Assembly (NCBI RefSeq): GCF_026626745.1
Contig: NZ_JAPNJW010000002.1
Span: 4,612,151 to 4,676,150, forward strand
Direction: 5' to 3'
Length of the DNA stretch: 64,000 nt
Source: Nannocystis sp. RBIL2
GTDB taxonomy: Bacteria; Myxococcota_A; Polyangia; Nannocystales; Nannocystaceae
Each line of letters opens with the position of its first letter. Positions within the stretch are counted from its first letter, which is position 1. Below the pieces are notes generated by a model. The model did not search any database, was not told the DNA's origin, and was given only the letters and a program-made list of their open reading frames with translations. The translations under genes were made by a program, and so were the position numbers. Positions 53,488-63,870 of the stretch are shown here, one piece after another.

Positions 53488-54210
53488 ATGACTCGACCGC
53501 CGCCGTCCTTGCGCGCGCAGAAGCAGGCCGTCCCGCACGCCTTCGACCGCGTCGCCGCCCGCTACGACCTCCTCACCGGCATGAACCCCGGTTACCACAA
53601 GCACCTGGGGCGCAGCGCCGAGCGCATGCGGATGCCGGAGGATGCTGACCTTTTGGACCTGTGCTGTGGGACAGGTCTCTCCACCCTCGCGCTCGTGCGC
53701 ACCTACCCGCGCGCGCGCATCACCGGCCTCGACGCCTCGGTCGGCATGCTCGACCTGGCCCGCAAGAAGCGCGAGCTCACCGGCGTCCGCTTCCTGCAGG
53801 GCGACGCCATGGACCCGGCGGCCTACGGCGCGAGCGGCCCGTTCGACGGCATCTTGATGGCCTACGGGATCCGCAACATGCCGGACCCCGACCTGTGCCT
53901 GCGCCGGCTGCTCCCGCTGCTCAAGCCTGGCGGCGTGGTCTGCTTCCACGAGTACAGCGTGCGCGACTCGCTGCGGGCCCACCTGGTGTGGAACGCGGTG
54001 TGCCTCGGCATCATCATCCCCGCCGGCCTCGTCACCTCGCCGGGCTCGAACATCTACCGCTACCTGCGCCGCAGCGTGAACGCCTTCGACGGCGCCGCCG
54101 CCTTCCAGCGCCGCCTCCAGGCCGCCGGCTTCTGCGACACCCAGTCGGCCACCATGGACGGCTGGCAGGAGGGCATCGTCCACACCTTCCTGGCCCGCCG
54201 CCCCGCGTGA
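53488..54210 (+). CDS. UbiE/MenG-like class I methyltransferase
   Basis: About 240 aa. The SAM-binding motif is 'LLDLCCGTGLSTLAL', with 'GDAMDPAAYG' and the post-I motif 'MAYGIRNMPDPDLCL', which is very close to UbiE. A hydrophobic middle segment ('NAVCLGIIIPAGLV') suggests a membrane-bound lipid substrate. Its place between crtE and crtU suggests methylation of a carotenoid or of a quinone. The true CrtF (a different O-methyltransferase family) is not what this is. Confidence 0.82.
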   Translation: MTRPPPSLRAQKQAVPHAFDRVAARYDLLTGMNPGYHKHLGRSAERMRMPEDADLLDLCCGTGLSTLALVRTYPRARITGLDASVGMLDLARKKRELTGVRFLQGDAMDPAAYGASGPFDGILMAYGIRNMPDPDLCLRRLLPLLKPGGVVCFHEYSVRDSLRAHLVWNAVCLGIIIPAGLVTSPGSNIYRYLRRSVNAFDGAAAFQRRLQAAGFCDTQSATMDGWQEGIVHTFLARRPA

Positions 54211-54250
54211 GCCATACCTGCAGCGCGGCCGCCTCGCGCGATCGCGCCAC

Positions 54251-54295
54251 CTGTCCCCGAGGACATTAGCCATTCCTGTCCCGAGAGACATCTCC
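54251..54295. repeat. Two tandem copies of the palindromic repeat
   Basis: CTGTCCCCGAGGACATTAG (54251-54269) and CTGTCCCGAGAGACATCTCC (54276-54295) lie 25 bases apart, 40 bases after the methyltransferase stop codon and before crtU. Confidence 0.85.
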
Positions 54296-54335
54296 TGAGC
54301 ACCTTCGACCGATTCGCTTCCCCCTCGTTCATGCC

Positions 54336-55901
<1,566 letters not shown>

Positions 55902-56376
55902 CGCCCGTCCGCGCAAAAGCCCCCGGTCGACCAGAGAACGCGCCCCGGGCCGCAGCGACCGCACCACGGAGGATCACCCTGCGTCTGGCCTCGGCGCGAC
56001 ATTGACAGCAATCCGGGCACCCTTTCGGGTGCGTCGCCGCCTTGCCGCATTGCTTGTCGGCCACGCACGACAGGACGAATCCCCGACCCCGCCCTCGCGG
56101 ACGCACGAGCGCCTCGCCGCTCGCGCCCGCGCTCGAGCGCCGCGGTCCGAGGCCGCGCCTGCACGGCCGAGAAATACCGTGATACGGCGACCTGGGCCCG
56201 ATCGAGCATTGCCCCGCGGCGTCGATGCGAGCGCGATGTGGCATGATCTGCGCGAGCGCGCCGCGGGCTATACGCGCGCTCGCAGCCGTCGCTCTCGAGC
56301 GAGGCTCCGTGAACCCCGTCGAAGCACGAGGAAAGCGGCAGGTACAATCCGGCTAGCGCGTCGCGTCGACCTCACT
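55902..56376. other. Intergenic region without a recognised feature
   Basis: About 475 bases between crtU and the VWA lipoprotein gene. No homologous frame and no TGTCC-type repeat were seen. AT-richer DNA near 56.34-56.42 kb probably belongs to the promoter and signal-peptide region of the next gene. Confidence 0.45.
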
Positions 56377-57531
56377 ATGCTTGCACCGATGCTTGCGCGA
56401 ATTAGCATTTCATGCGGGACAATGTGGGCAATGGTCGCGGCGCTGAGCGGTTGTGGCGGCGTCGGTGGCACCCCGGGGACCGACACCGATACCGGCAGCA
56501 GCACCACCGGCATTCCGGGGATCACCAGCGTCACCACGACCGAGACCGGGCCGACCACCACCGGTTCGACCACCGACGGCGCCATCAAGTTCGACCTCCC
56601 CGTCGGTCCCGGCAGCGAGACCGACAGCGACGGCAGCGACACCAGCGTGTGTGCCGACGCCGACGTCACCTTCGAGCCGCAGATCCCCACCGTCCTGCTG
56701 CTCATCGATCAATCCGGCAGCATGACCACCCAGTTCGGCGACACCGACCGCTGGGAGGCCGTCTACAACGCCCTGCTCGACCCCGACGACGGCCTCGTCC
56801 CCCAGCTCGAGGGCCAGGTCCGCTTCGGCATGGCGCTCTACACCAGCTTCGAGGGCAACCAGGGCGGCCGCGAGTGTCCCGTCATCACCGAGACCCCGCC
56901 CGCGCTCGACAACTACCAGGCCATCGCCGCCACCTGGGACGCCAGCCAGCCCGAGGACGAGACTCCGACCGGCGAGTCGATCGCCGCAGTCACCCCGACC
57001 CTCGTCATGGACCCCTCCGAGGGCACCAAGATCATCGTCCTCGCCACCGACGGCGAGCCCGACACCTGCGCCGAGCCCAACCCGCAGAACGGCCAGGAGG
57101 AGTCCGTCGAGGCCGCCGCCGCCGCCTTCGGCCAGGGCGTGCGCACCTACGTGATCAGCGTCGGCAACGAAGTCAGCGACCAGCACCTGCAAGACGTCGC
57201 CAACGCCGGCGCCGGCGTCGGCAACGGCGACCCCGACGCCCCGTTCTACAAGGCCGACGACGCACAGGCGCTCGCCGACGCGTTCGCCGACATCGTCGAC
57301 GGCGTGCGCGACTGCAAGCTCACCCTCGACGGCACCGTCTCCGAGGGCGGCGAGGACCAGTGCACCGTCTACGTCAACGGCGAGATCGTCCCGTTCGGCG
57401 ACGACAACGGCTGGCAGCTCAACAACCCCGGCGAGGTCGAGCTGGTCGGCGACGCCTGCGACGCCATCCAAAACGGCGAGGTCCAGGTCTCGATCAAGTG
57501 CGCCTGCGGCGTGGTCGTCCCGCCCGGCTGA
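56377..57531 (+). CDS. von Willebrand factor A domain lipoprotein
   Basis: About 384 aa. The lipobox cysteine is in 'AALSGCGGV'. An acidic Thr/Ser/Asp/Gly-rich linker of about 70 residues follows. The VWA domain starts at 'IPTVLLLIDQSGSMTTQFG', with the MIDAS motif DQSGS, continues with 'FGMALYTSF', 'DETPTGESIAA' (the Thr ligand), and 'IIVLATDGEPDTC' (the Asp ligand). The C-terminus has Cys pairs ('VRDCKLTLDG', 'EDQCTVYVNG', 'SIKCACGV'). Metal-dependent adhesion at the cell surface is likely. ATG 56377 or the nearby ATG 56389 starts it. Confidence 0.87.
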   Translation: MLAPMLARISISCGTMWAMVAALSGCGGVGGTPGTDTDTGSSTTGIPGITSVTTTETGPTTTGSTTDGAIKFDLPVGPGSETDSDGSDTSVCADADVTFEPQIPTVLLLIDQSGSMTTQFGDTDRWEAVYNALLDPDDGLVPQLEGQVRFGMALYTSFEGNQGGRECPVITETPPALDNYQAIAATWDASQPEDETPTGESIAAVTPTLVMDPSEGTKIIVLATDGEPDTCAEPNPQNGQEESVEAAAAAFGQGVRTYVISVGNEVSDQHLQDVANAGAGVGNGDPDAPFYKADDAQALADAFADIVDGVRDCKLTLDGTVSEGGEDQCTVYVNGEIVPFGDDNGWQLNNPGEVELVGDACDAIQNGEVQVSIKCACGVVVPPG

Positions 57532-57676
57532 GCGCTCGCGCTCGTCATTAGACAGTGCGAAATCGACCGCGGGAGCGATGCCGCCCCCGCGGCAAAACCG
57601 CGAGCGGAAGTGCCCACAAAGGCTTCATGACGGCAGGCGAAGACGCCTGTAGGATCGGCGATCAGGTGATCGCTGG

Positions 57677-58666
57677 ATGCGGGCGGAACTCGAACATTGG
57701 GCTAGAAACTATCCCGTCGAGCGTAACAAAGGTGACGCCGCTTTTGCCGGCTCCCACATGGTTCAGTTTGTAGCGACCGTGCTCCCCGACGCGATCCGGG
57801 ATCGGATTCCCGAGCTCGCTGGTCGCTATCTTGTGAAAGGCAGCGCCGGTCAAGGCAAGTGGACCTTCACGCCATGGGTAGCCCTCCTTCACCCGGCGGT
57901 CACGACCTCAGTACAGGACGGTTACTACATCGCCTACCTCATGAGCATAGATGGGTCGTCGATCTATCTCACGCTCAACCAGGGCTGCACCACTCTCAAG
58001 AATACCGTCGGCCTGGGTGCAGCGCGCGAGGAGCTCGGACGAAGAGCGGTGCTCATGCGGGGACGTATCGCTCACCATGTGAGACAGATGAAACCAGGGG
58101 CACCCGATTTCGGAACACAATGGTGGCGGGCAGATCTTTACACGGCGGGAAACATAGTCGCCATTCGCTATGATACTGCGACCTTGCCTGATGAACCCCG
58201 GCTCATAGCGGATCTCTCCGAAGCAACGGCACTGTACGAGGCGCTACGACGAGAAGGCGGATGGGACTCACCCGAGGAGATCTTTCAGGAGTCCGAAGCG
58301 GCCAAGGAGACAGGCTCGTTCGTCCACGCAAAGAAGTACCGGCAACATCGCTCGGTCGAACGACAATCGACCCATTCCAAAAAGGTGAAGAAGCTCCAAG
58401 GATATCGCTGCAAAGGCTGCGACATCTTGTTGACGGAGAGGTATGGCAGCATCGCGCACCAACTCATAGAGGCGCATCACCTGACGCCGCTCAACACCTT
58501 GGATGAAGGGGTCGAGGTCCGATTCGATCCGGCCACAGACTTCGCCGTGCTCTGTCCGAACTGTCACGCGATCATCCATCGGATGGACGATCCATCGGAC
58601 CTGGAAGGTTTGCGGCGTCTGGTTCAGACGGCTTCCTCGAGAACTTCCTCCCCGTCCTCGGGATGA
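57677..58666 (+). CDS. MrcB-like (DUF3578) plus HNH endonuclease, putative modification-dependent nuclease
   Basis: About 329 aa. The N-terminal half matches MrcB/DUF3578: 'LVKGSAGQGKWTFTPWVALL', 'SVQDGYYIAYLMSIDGSSIY' and 'LTLNQGCTTLK'. The C-terminal HNH domain has zinc pairs 'CKGC' and 'CPNC' and the nuclease motif 'IEAHHLTPLNTLDEG' with 'LCPNCHAIIHRMDD'. This resembles solitary type IV (modified-DNA-specific) restriction enzymes. Base use differs from neighbours: 58081-58140 is 32 of 60 G+C (53 percent), and codons are less biased, so recent transfer is likely. ATG 57677 is the first start; no close Shine-Dalgarno was seen. Confidence 0.85.
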   Translation: MRAELEHWARNYPVERNKGDAAFAGSHMVQFVATVLPDAIRDRIPELAGRYLVKGSAGQGKWTFTPWVALLHPAVTTSVQDGYYIAYLMSIDGSSIYLTLNQGCTTLKNTVGLGAAREELGRRAVLMRGRIAHHVRQMKPGAPDFGTQWWRADLYTAGNIVAIRYDTATLPDEPRLIADLSEATALYEALRREGGWDSPEEIFQESEAAKETGSFVHAKKYRQHRSVERQSTHSKKVKKLQGYRCKGCDILLTERYGSIAHQLIEAHHLTPLNTLDEGVEVRFDPATDFAVLCPNCHAIIHRMDDPSDLEGLRRLVQTASSRTSSPSSG

Positions 58667-58709
58667 CGAGCGCGCCACCTCGCTCTGCCGCGGCGCCTCT
58701 CCCGCCCGC

Positions 58710-58857
58710 CTAGCAGGTCGCTGAAAAATGGCGACGGAGCCCGCGAAGCCGCCCCACTCATCATCGAGAAGTGCCCTGCGCGGCCGAATTCGGCCATGTT
58801 CTGTCCGAATGGACATGCCGATTTGGGCCGGCCGGGACTTTTTCAGCAACCTGCTAG
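58710..58857. mobile_element. MITE-like element with 19-base terminal inverted repeats
   Basis: CTAGCAGGTCGCTGAAAAA (58710-58728) and TTTTTCAGCAACCTGCTAG (58839-58857) are inverted repeats with one mismatch, ending in CTAG. The element is 148 bases and too short for a transposase. Similar CAGGTTGCTGAAAAA ends are known to me from several IS families (for example IS1182-like). The interior holds TGTCCGAATGGACA at 58802-58815. It begins 44 bases after the HNH gene. Confidence 0.82.
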
Positions 58858-58871
58858 ACCGGACTCGGCGC

Positions 58872-59063
58872 TCACCCGCGATCCACGCGCGGTCGCAGCC
58901 AGCGGTGCCGCACCGGCACCACGGGCACCACGAAGTCCTTGAGCGTCGTGCGGCGCTCCTCGCGGCCGCGGCGCAGCGCCTCCGCGCGTTGAGCACGATC
59001 GCTGATCGCTCCGAACAGCCCGAAGGCGACGAACATCAGGAGCAACAGGACGAGCGGCGTCAT
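58872..59063 (-). CDS. Small single-pass membrane protein
   Basis: About 63 aa. A membrane helix lies at the N-terminus ('PLVLLLLMFVAFGLFGAIS'), followed by a basic segment ('RRGREERRTTLKDF') and a short tail. ATG 59063 has GGAGG eight bases upstream, which decides the start and supports a real gene. It is divergent from the RetSat-like gene. No family recognised; possibly an accessory or anchor protein. Confidence 0.6.
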   Translation of the reverse strand: MTPLVLLLLMFVAFGLFGAISDRAQRAEALRRGREERRTTLKDFVVPVVPVRHRWLRPRVDRG

Positions 59064-59290
59064 CGTGTGTGACCTCCTCGCCTCGAGCGTGGGACCGATC
59101 GGGCCCGTGCGCCCTCGTGATCGCGCGAACGCCAGCACAGGCCCCGTCAATCGCTCGTGTACTGTCGTGCTCGCCGGCGTCGCTGCGGCCGCCGCCCGGC
59201 GCATGCCCGAACACGCGAGCTTGGCGGGCTCTGCCGCCGTTCTGCGCCCTGCCGCCACCGCGGCCGCCGCGCGCTGTATGCTGGGCGCGC

Positions 59291-60901
59291 ATGTCCGACC
59301 GCCCTGTGCGTCACCCCTGGTCGAAGAACCTCCCGTCCGGCTTCGCCGCACCTGCACTTTGGGACAGCATCGTCATCGGCTCCGGCATGGGCGGCATGAC
59401 CTGCGCCGCCATGCTCGCCGCGCTCGGCCAGCGCGTCCTCGTGCTCGAGCAGCACTACGTCCCCGGCGGCTTCACGCACAGCTTCAAGCGCGGCAAGTAC
59501 CACTGGGACGTCGGCGTCCACGCCGTCGGCGAGGTCACCGAGCGCAGCATGCCCGGGCGGCTCCTGGCCGGGCTCACCGGGCGCCGGCTGCAGTGGGCCT
59601 CGCTCGGCCCCGTCTACGACGCCTTCGTCTTCCCCGACGGCCTCCAGCTCGGCTTCCCCGACAACCCGCAGGCCTTCCGCGCCCTCCTGCACGACACCTT
59701 CCCGGCCGAGCGCGACGCCGTCGACGCCTACTTCGCCCGCGTCCGCGAGGTCTCGGCGGCCATGCGCTCGTACTACCTGGCCCGCCTCGCCCCGCCCTCT
59801 GCACATGTCTTCATGGACATGTTCACGAGGACAGCCCGCCGCGCCTTCGGCGAGACCGCCAAGCACGCGCTCGACCGCCTGACCGACGATTCGCGGCTCA
59901 AGACCGTCCTCGCCGCCCAGTGGGCCTACCACGGCGCCACCCCGAGCCGGGCCTCCCTGACGATCCAGGCGCTCGTCACCAAGCACTTTCAGTGGGGCGG
60001 CTATTACCCCGTCGGCGGCTCCTCGGCGATCGCCCGCGAGCTGCTGCAGACCGTCGCCGACGCCGGCGGCTACACGCGGATCTCCGCCGACGTCGAGCAG
60101 ATCCTGCTCGAAAACGGGGCGGCCGTCGGGGTGCGCCTGCGCGACGGCGAGGAGATCCGCGCACGCCGGGTGATCAGCGCGGCGGGCGTATCTTCGACCG
60201 TGCAGCGGCTGTTGCCGCGCGAGGTCGCCGACACCCGCTGGGCCGCCAGCGTCCGCGCGCTGCCGCCGGCCCCGGCCCACGTCTGCCTGTACCTCGGCTT
60301 CAAGGGCGACATCCGCTCGGCCGGCGCCGGTGCTTACAATCAATGGTACTACGATACTTGGGACACCGAGGTCGACGCCTGGGACATCACCGACCCCGAG
60401 CGGCTCGCCGACGCGCCGGTCCTGTACTGCAGCTTCCCCTCGCTCAAGGACCCCGCCTACGACCCCGGCCCCGAGCAGCGGCACACAGGCGAGGTCGTCA
60501 CCTTCGTCCCGTGGGACCGCTTCTCCGGCTGGCTCGGCACCCGCTGGATGCGCCGCGGCGACGACTATGATCAATTCAAAAAGGTGCTGCAGGACCACCT
60601 GCTCGGCCAATTTCTGAAAAAACTGCCGGGCCTCGCGCCCATGATCGATCACGTCGAGCTGTCGACCCCGCTGTCGACCGAGACCTTCGCGCGGCCGATG
60701 CAGGGCTCGATCTACGGCATCCTCCCGACCCCCGAACGGTTCGCCAACCCCTACCTGCGACCGCGCAGCAAGATCGCCGGGCTCTTCTTCGCCGGCAGCG
60801 AGGTCGCCACCGTCGGGGTCATCGGCGCCATGATGGGCGGAGCCCTCGCCGCCGCCGCAGTCGACCCGCTCGGCGCCACCCGCCTCCTCCGCAGCCTCTG
60901 A
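59291..60901 (+). CDS. RetSat/CrtISO-like FAD oxidoreductase
   Basis: About 536 aa. 'IVIGSGMGGMTCAAMLAAL' and 'LEQHYVPGGFTHSFKRGKYH' are typical of the all-trans-retinol 13,14-reductase and carotene-isomerase group. It continues with 'YYPVGGSSAIARELLQTV' and ends with the FAD motif 'IAGLFFAGSEVATVGVIGAM'. It lies 3.4 kb from crtU, so a role in carotenoid or other polyene metabolism is possible but not shown. ATG 59291 is chosen by homology. GACATGT words near 59804-59822 in the coding sequence match the palindromic repeat family, in the reading 'AHVFMDMFTR'. Confidence 0.85.
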   Translation: MSDRPVRHPWSKNLPSGFAAPALWDSIVIGSGMGGMTCAAMLAALGQRVLVLEQHYVPGGFTHSFKRGKYHWDVGVHAVGEVTERSMPGRLLAGLTGRRLQWASLGPVYDAFVFPDGLQLGFPDNPQAFRALLHDTFPAERDAVDAYFARVREVSAAMRSYYLARLAPPSAHVFMDMFTRTARRAFGETAKHALDRLTDDSRLKTVLAAQWAYHGATPSRASLTIQALVTKHFQWGGYYPVGGSSAIARELLQTVADAGGYTRISADVEQILLENGAAVGVRLRDGEEIRARRVISAAGVSSTVQRLLPREVADTRWAASVRALPPAPAHVCLYLGFKGDIRSAGAGAYNQWYYDTWDTEVDAWDITDPERLADAPVLYCSFPSLKDPAYDPGPEQRHTGEVVTFVPWDRFSGWLGTRWMRRGDDYDQFKKVLQDHLLGQFLKKLPGLAPMIDHVELSTPLSTETFARPMQGSIYGILPTPERFANPYLRPRSKIAGLFFAGSEVATVGVIGAMMGGALAAAAVDPLGATRLLRSL

Positions 60902-61333
60902 CAGCACGTTTTTTTTTAAAGACTCGCGGCGTGCTGACGCCGCAGCGCTCGAACGACCCGCGACTGCGGAGGTCGCGGGAGACGTCGCGTTCTGCCGATC
61001 GCTCGGGAAAAGCAGGAGCGCGGCGGGGCGCGAAAGCGAGCGGCACGGGGCCACGAAGGTCACGAAAATTTCTGTGACGGGAATCGGCGCGGTCGGAGAT
61101 GGGACCGTCATGCACACGCGCCCTCCACCACGTCCTTCGTCCTCGCCCCCGAAAGTGCGGCGTGGGACGGCCTGGACGACGGTGACACCGCCTCCGGCGC
61201 CACGGCCGCGGCCTCGCCATTGACGACGAGCCCGACCGACGACCACACACGACAAAGCTGCCAACCGGCGACGACGACGCTGACGGTAATACCACCGGCA
61301 GCGCCGGGTCGCCCTGATTCGGAGTTGATTCCA
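60902..61333. other. Intergenic region with T-tract and hairpins
   Basis: About 430 bases. Immediately after the stop codon are CAGCACG, nine Ts (60909-60917), and then CGTGCTG pairing with CAGCACG; a second stem GCGGCGT/ACGCCGC lies at 60926-60943. This can terminate transcription, though the T-tract is in the loop, which is not classical. The remainder shows no gene; GGAG at 61321 is the ribosome binding site of the next gene. Confidence 0.45.
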
Positions 61334-62701
61334 ATGCGTTCCCTACACACCTTCTATTGCTTCGCCCTCCTTCTGACTGCCTGCCCTGGCCCGAACTCGG
61401 CCACCTCGGCCAGCGATTCCGGTGACGACTCGACCACCGGTGCGACCGGCGATCCCACAACCGGTTCGACCAGCGATGTCCCCACCGGCGGAGACACCGA
61501 GCAGTCCGTCGATCGGGTCGACCTCGCCTGCGACCTCATGCGCGAGGCGTGCGAGCGGCAGGTCGCGTGCGGCCACGCGATCGTCAACAACAACCCCGGC
61601 GGCGTCGATGCTTGCCTCGCGGAGCAGCGGTGCGAGACCGTGAGCGAGCTGCTCGACTTGCCGAACATCGAGCTCGACCCGGACGCCGTGGCGGCGTGCA
61701 TCGCGGCGCTCGAAGCCGCGAGCTGCGGCGAACTCGTCACGCACGGGTTCGACATCGATCCGGGCTGCTCGCAGTACCTCGCCGGTACCCTCGGCGAGGG
61801 CGAGGCCTGCCACGGCGGTCTCGTCTCCGACTGCGCGCCGGGTCTGTCCTGCGTGTCCGAGGACGACACCTGCCCGGGCTCCTGCGTGGCCGTGCCCCCG
61901 CCTTGCAGCGAGGGATCGTGCGGCGCCGACGCGTTCTGCACGTTGGACGGCTGCCAGCCGCGGGCCGCGCTCGGCGAGGCGTGCGACGAGACGAAGATCG
62001 AGCTCGACAACCTGAGCGACAGAGCTTGCGCGGCCGGGAGTCATTGCGAGGACTCCGTCTGCGTGGCCGACCTCGGCGTCGGCGCGCCGTGCGGCGATCT
62101 GGACGTGCACGCCTGCGGCGACGGGGCGTGCGTGTGCGCCGATCTCGATAATTGCGATGATCCGGCCGCTTTCGCCTGCGGGCCCGCGCCCGGGGCGGGT
62201 GAGCCGTGCTCGACCGCCTTCGATTGCACCGATGGTCTCTATTGCGACTTCGACGCCGGTGGCCGCTGCGCCGCGCGCGGGGGGCCAGGCGAGGCGTGCA
62301 ACGATTCGTTCGGCGCCTGCCTCCATTCGCTCGTGTGCGCGGACGGGACGTGCGTCGACGAACAGGAGAGCGTCTCCGACGTGCCCTTGTTCGAGGAGGG
62401 CGAGAGCTGCATCGGCGGCGGCTCCTGCCCGCTCGGCACGGCGTGCACTTGCGACGACGCGGACTGCCTCGACAAGCACTGCGTGCCTGCGCCCGGCCTC
62501 GGGGAGAGCTGCGAAGCGCAGGACCTCGACGGCCACGCCTGCTCCGAAGGCCTGTGCGACATCATCGCCAGCCACACCTGCGTGCTCCCGGGCGCCGCGG
62601 GGGAGACCTGCCCCGTGGACGGCTTGACCTTCGCCTGCGCCTCGCTCCTCTGCCTCGAGGGCCAGTGCGCATCCGCGGAGCAGACGCTCTGCCAGGAGTG
62701 A
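61334..62701 (+). CDS. Cys-rich lipoprotein, myxobacterial surface type
   Basis: About 455 aa. The lipobox cysteine is in 'ALLLTACPGP'; a Ser/Thr/Asp/Gly-rich linker of about 35 residues follows. The rest has roughly fifty cysteines in repeated disulfide modules such as 'GEGEACHGGLVSDCAPGLSC', 'GSCGADAFCTLDGC' and 'GEPCSTAFDCTDGLYCDF'. Such dickkopf/EGF-like repeats occur in secreted myxobacterial proteins of unknown role. ATG 61334 follows GGAG by nine bases. Single gene. Confidence 0.82.
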   Translation: MRSLHTFYCFALLLTACPGPNSATSASDSGDDSTTGATGDPTTGSTSDVPTGGDTEQSVDRVDLACDLMREACERQVACGHAIVNNNPGGVDACLAEQRCETVSELLDLPNIELDPDAVAACIAALEAASCGELVTHGFDIDPGCSQYLAGTLGEGEACHGGLVSDCAPGLSCVSEDDTCPGSCVAVPPPCSEGSCGADAFCTLDGCQPRAALGEACDETKIELDNLSDRACAAGSHCEDSVCVADLGVGAPCGDLDVHACGDGACVCADLDNCDDPAAFACGPAPGAGEPCSTAFDCTDGLYCDFDAGGRCAARGGPGEACNDSFGACLHSLVCADGTCVDEQESVSDVPLFEEGESCIGGGSCPLGTACTCDDADCLDKHCVPAPGLGESCEAQDLDGHACSEGLCDIIASHTCVLPGAAGETCPVDGLTFACASLLCLEGQCASAEQTLCQE

Positions 62702-62943
62702 CGCTTGTTCGGCCGCGGTCCGCGGGGCCCTGAGCCTCGCGGCCGCGCCCGTGCGAGGGCCTTTGCGGGGGCCCGATCGAACGCCGGCGACCGACACCGG
62801 GCGCTTCGGCGACGTGGCCGCCGGCGTCGCGGGCCATGACGATGACCCCGGCGGACTTCGGCGTGCTCGTGGCGCGGCTTCCCGCAGCCGGGGGTCGCTG
62901 CTAGTCTCTCCGCTCGCAGGCCGCGGCGGCGAGGACAGCCATC

Positions 62944-63870
62944 ATGCAAGACCGGCTTCGTCACGACCGTGATCGCGCCCGTGCCGCCCACGCAGGACGG
63001 GCCGATGCTTCGACCTGGGATGATACTCAGTCCGTCGCGTCCGGCCCGCGATCGGCGATCTCGCGACACCTGGGCCTCCTCGTCCTCACCGCCGCCTGCG
63101 CGCAGCATGCACCTGTCCCCGAGGACATCCAGCGCCCCACGGCCGTGAGTGAGCGCCCTGTCCGCGCAGATTCATCCGATGTCCCCGAGGACATCCATGC
63201 CCCATCCGCGACTGACTCCGCGGACTCATCCCATATCCAAAAAAACAGTTCTCTCCCACTCGATCAACCTGTCCCCGCGGACATCTCGCCCCGCCTCGCC
63301 CCCCCGCCACCTGGCCTCGTCGACCTGCGCGCCGAGCTGCCCGGCGCCTGCTTCGACGTCCGCTACGCCACCGCCGACAACTTCACCGGCGCCGTCCTCC
63401 CGGGCTACGCCGCCGCGGGCGCGTGGCTGCGGCCGCGTCCCGCCGGCGCGCTCGCGCGGGTCCAGGCCGCGGTGAGCGCGGAGGGCCTCACCCTCCTCGT
63501 GTACGACGCCTATCGGCCCGCGCGGGCCAGCCTCGCCATGGTCGAGTGGGCCGAGCGCAGCGGCCGGCGGCAGCTCGTCGACGCCGGTTACATCGCCCGG
63601 CGCTCCGGCCACAACCGCGGCGACACCCTCGACCTCACCCTCGCCCGGCCCGGCACCTGCGAGCCGCTCGACATGGGCACCGCCTGGGACCACTTCGGCC
63701 CCGAGAGCCACTACGCGCGGGCCGGCGGCGACGCCCTCGCGCATCGCCGGCAGCTGCGTCGAGCCATGCAGGCCCAGGGCTTCACCCCGTACGACAAGGA
63801 ATGGTGGCACTTCACCTTCCACGATCCCGACGCCGCCGCGCTCGACATCCCGTACCAGCCAGCTCCCTGA
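62944..63870 (+). CDS. D-alanyl-D-alanine dipeptidase-like lipoprotein (VanX/DdpX family)
   Basis: Up to about 308 aa. A lipobox-like 'LLVLTAACAQHA' is followed by a repeat-derived linker read as 'VPEDIQ', 'VRADSS', 'VPEDIH' and 'VPADIS'. The M15D domain starts at 'LVDLRAELPGACFDVRYATA' and has the Arg in 'YDAYRPARA', the zinc ligands His and Asp in 'SGHNRGDTLDLTL' (HxxxxxxD), and the catalytic Glu and third zinc ligand His in 'KEWWHFTF'. All catalytic positions are kept, so it should cleave D-Ala-D-Ala. Vancomycin resistance is not implied: no VanR, VanS or VanA genes are near. The start is uncertain because the first 40 residues are not signal-like. Confidence 0.85.
   Translation: MQDRLRHDRDRARAAHAGRADASTWDDTQSVASGPRSAISRHLGLLVLTAACAQHAPVPEDIQRPTAVSERPVRADSSDVPEDIHAPSATDSADSSHIQKNSSLPLDQPVPADISPRLAPPPPGLVDLRAELPGACFDVRYATADNFTGAVLPGYAAAGAWLRPRPAGALARVQAAVSAEGLTLLVYDAYRPARASLAMVEWAERSGRRQLVDAGYIARRSGHNRGDTLDLTLARPGTCEPLDMGTAWDHFGPESHYARAGGDALAHRRQLRRAMQAQGFTPYDKEWWHFTFHDPDAAALDIPYQPAP
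63113..63285. repeat. Palindromic repeat cluster in the linker of the VanX-like gene
   Basis: CTGTCCCCGAGGACATC at 63113-63129, GATGTCCCCGAGGACATC at 63179-63196 and CTGTCCCCGCGGACATC at 63269-63285 are clear copies; CTGTCCGCGCAGATTCATC at 63158 and a further half at 63218 are degenerate. All lie between lipobox and enzyme domain and keep the frame. Confidence 0.85.

Noticed and set aside
62944..63870. Vancomycin-resistance gene
   Set aside because: VanX-like dipeptidases are common without resistance; no vanR, vanS, vanH or vanA genes are present.
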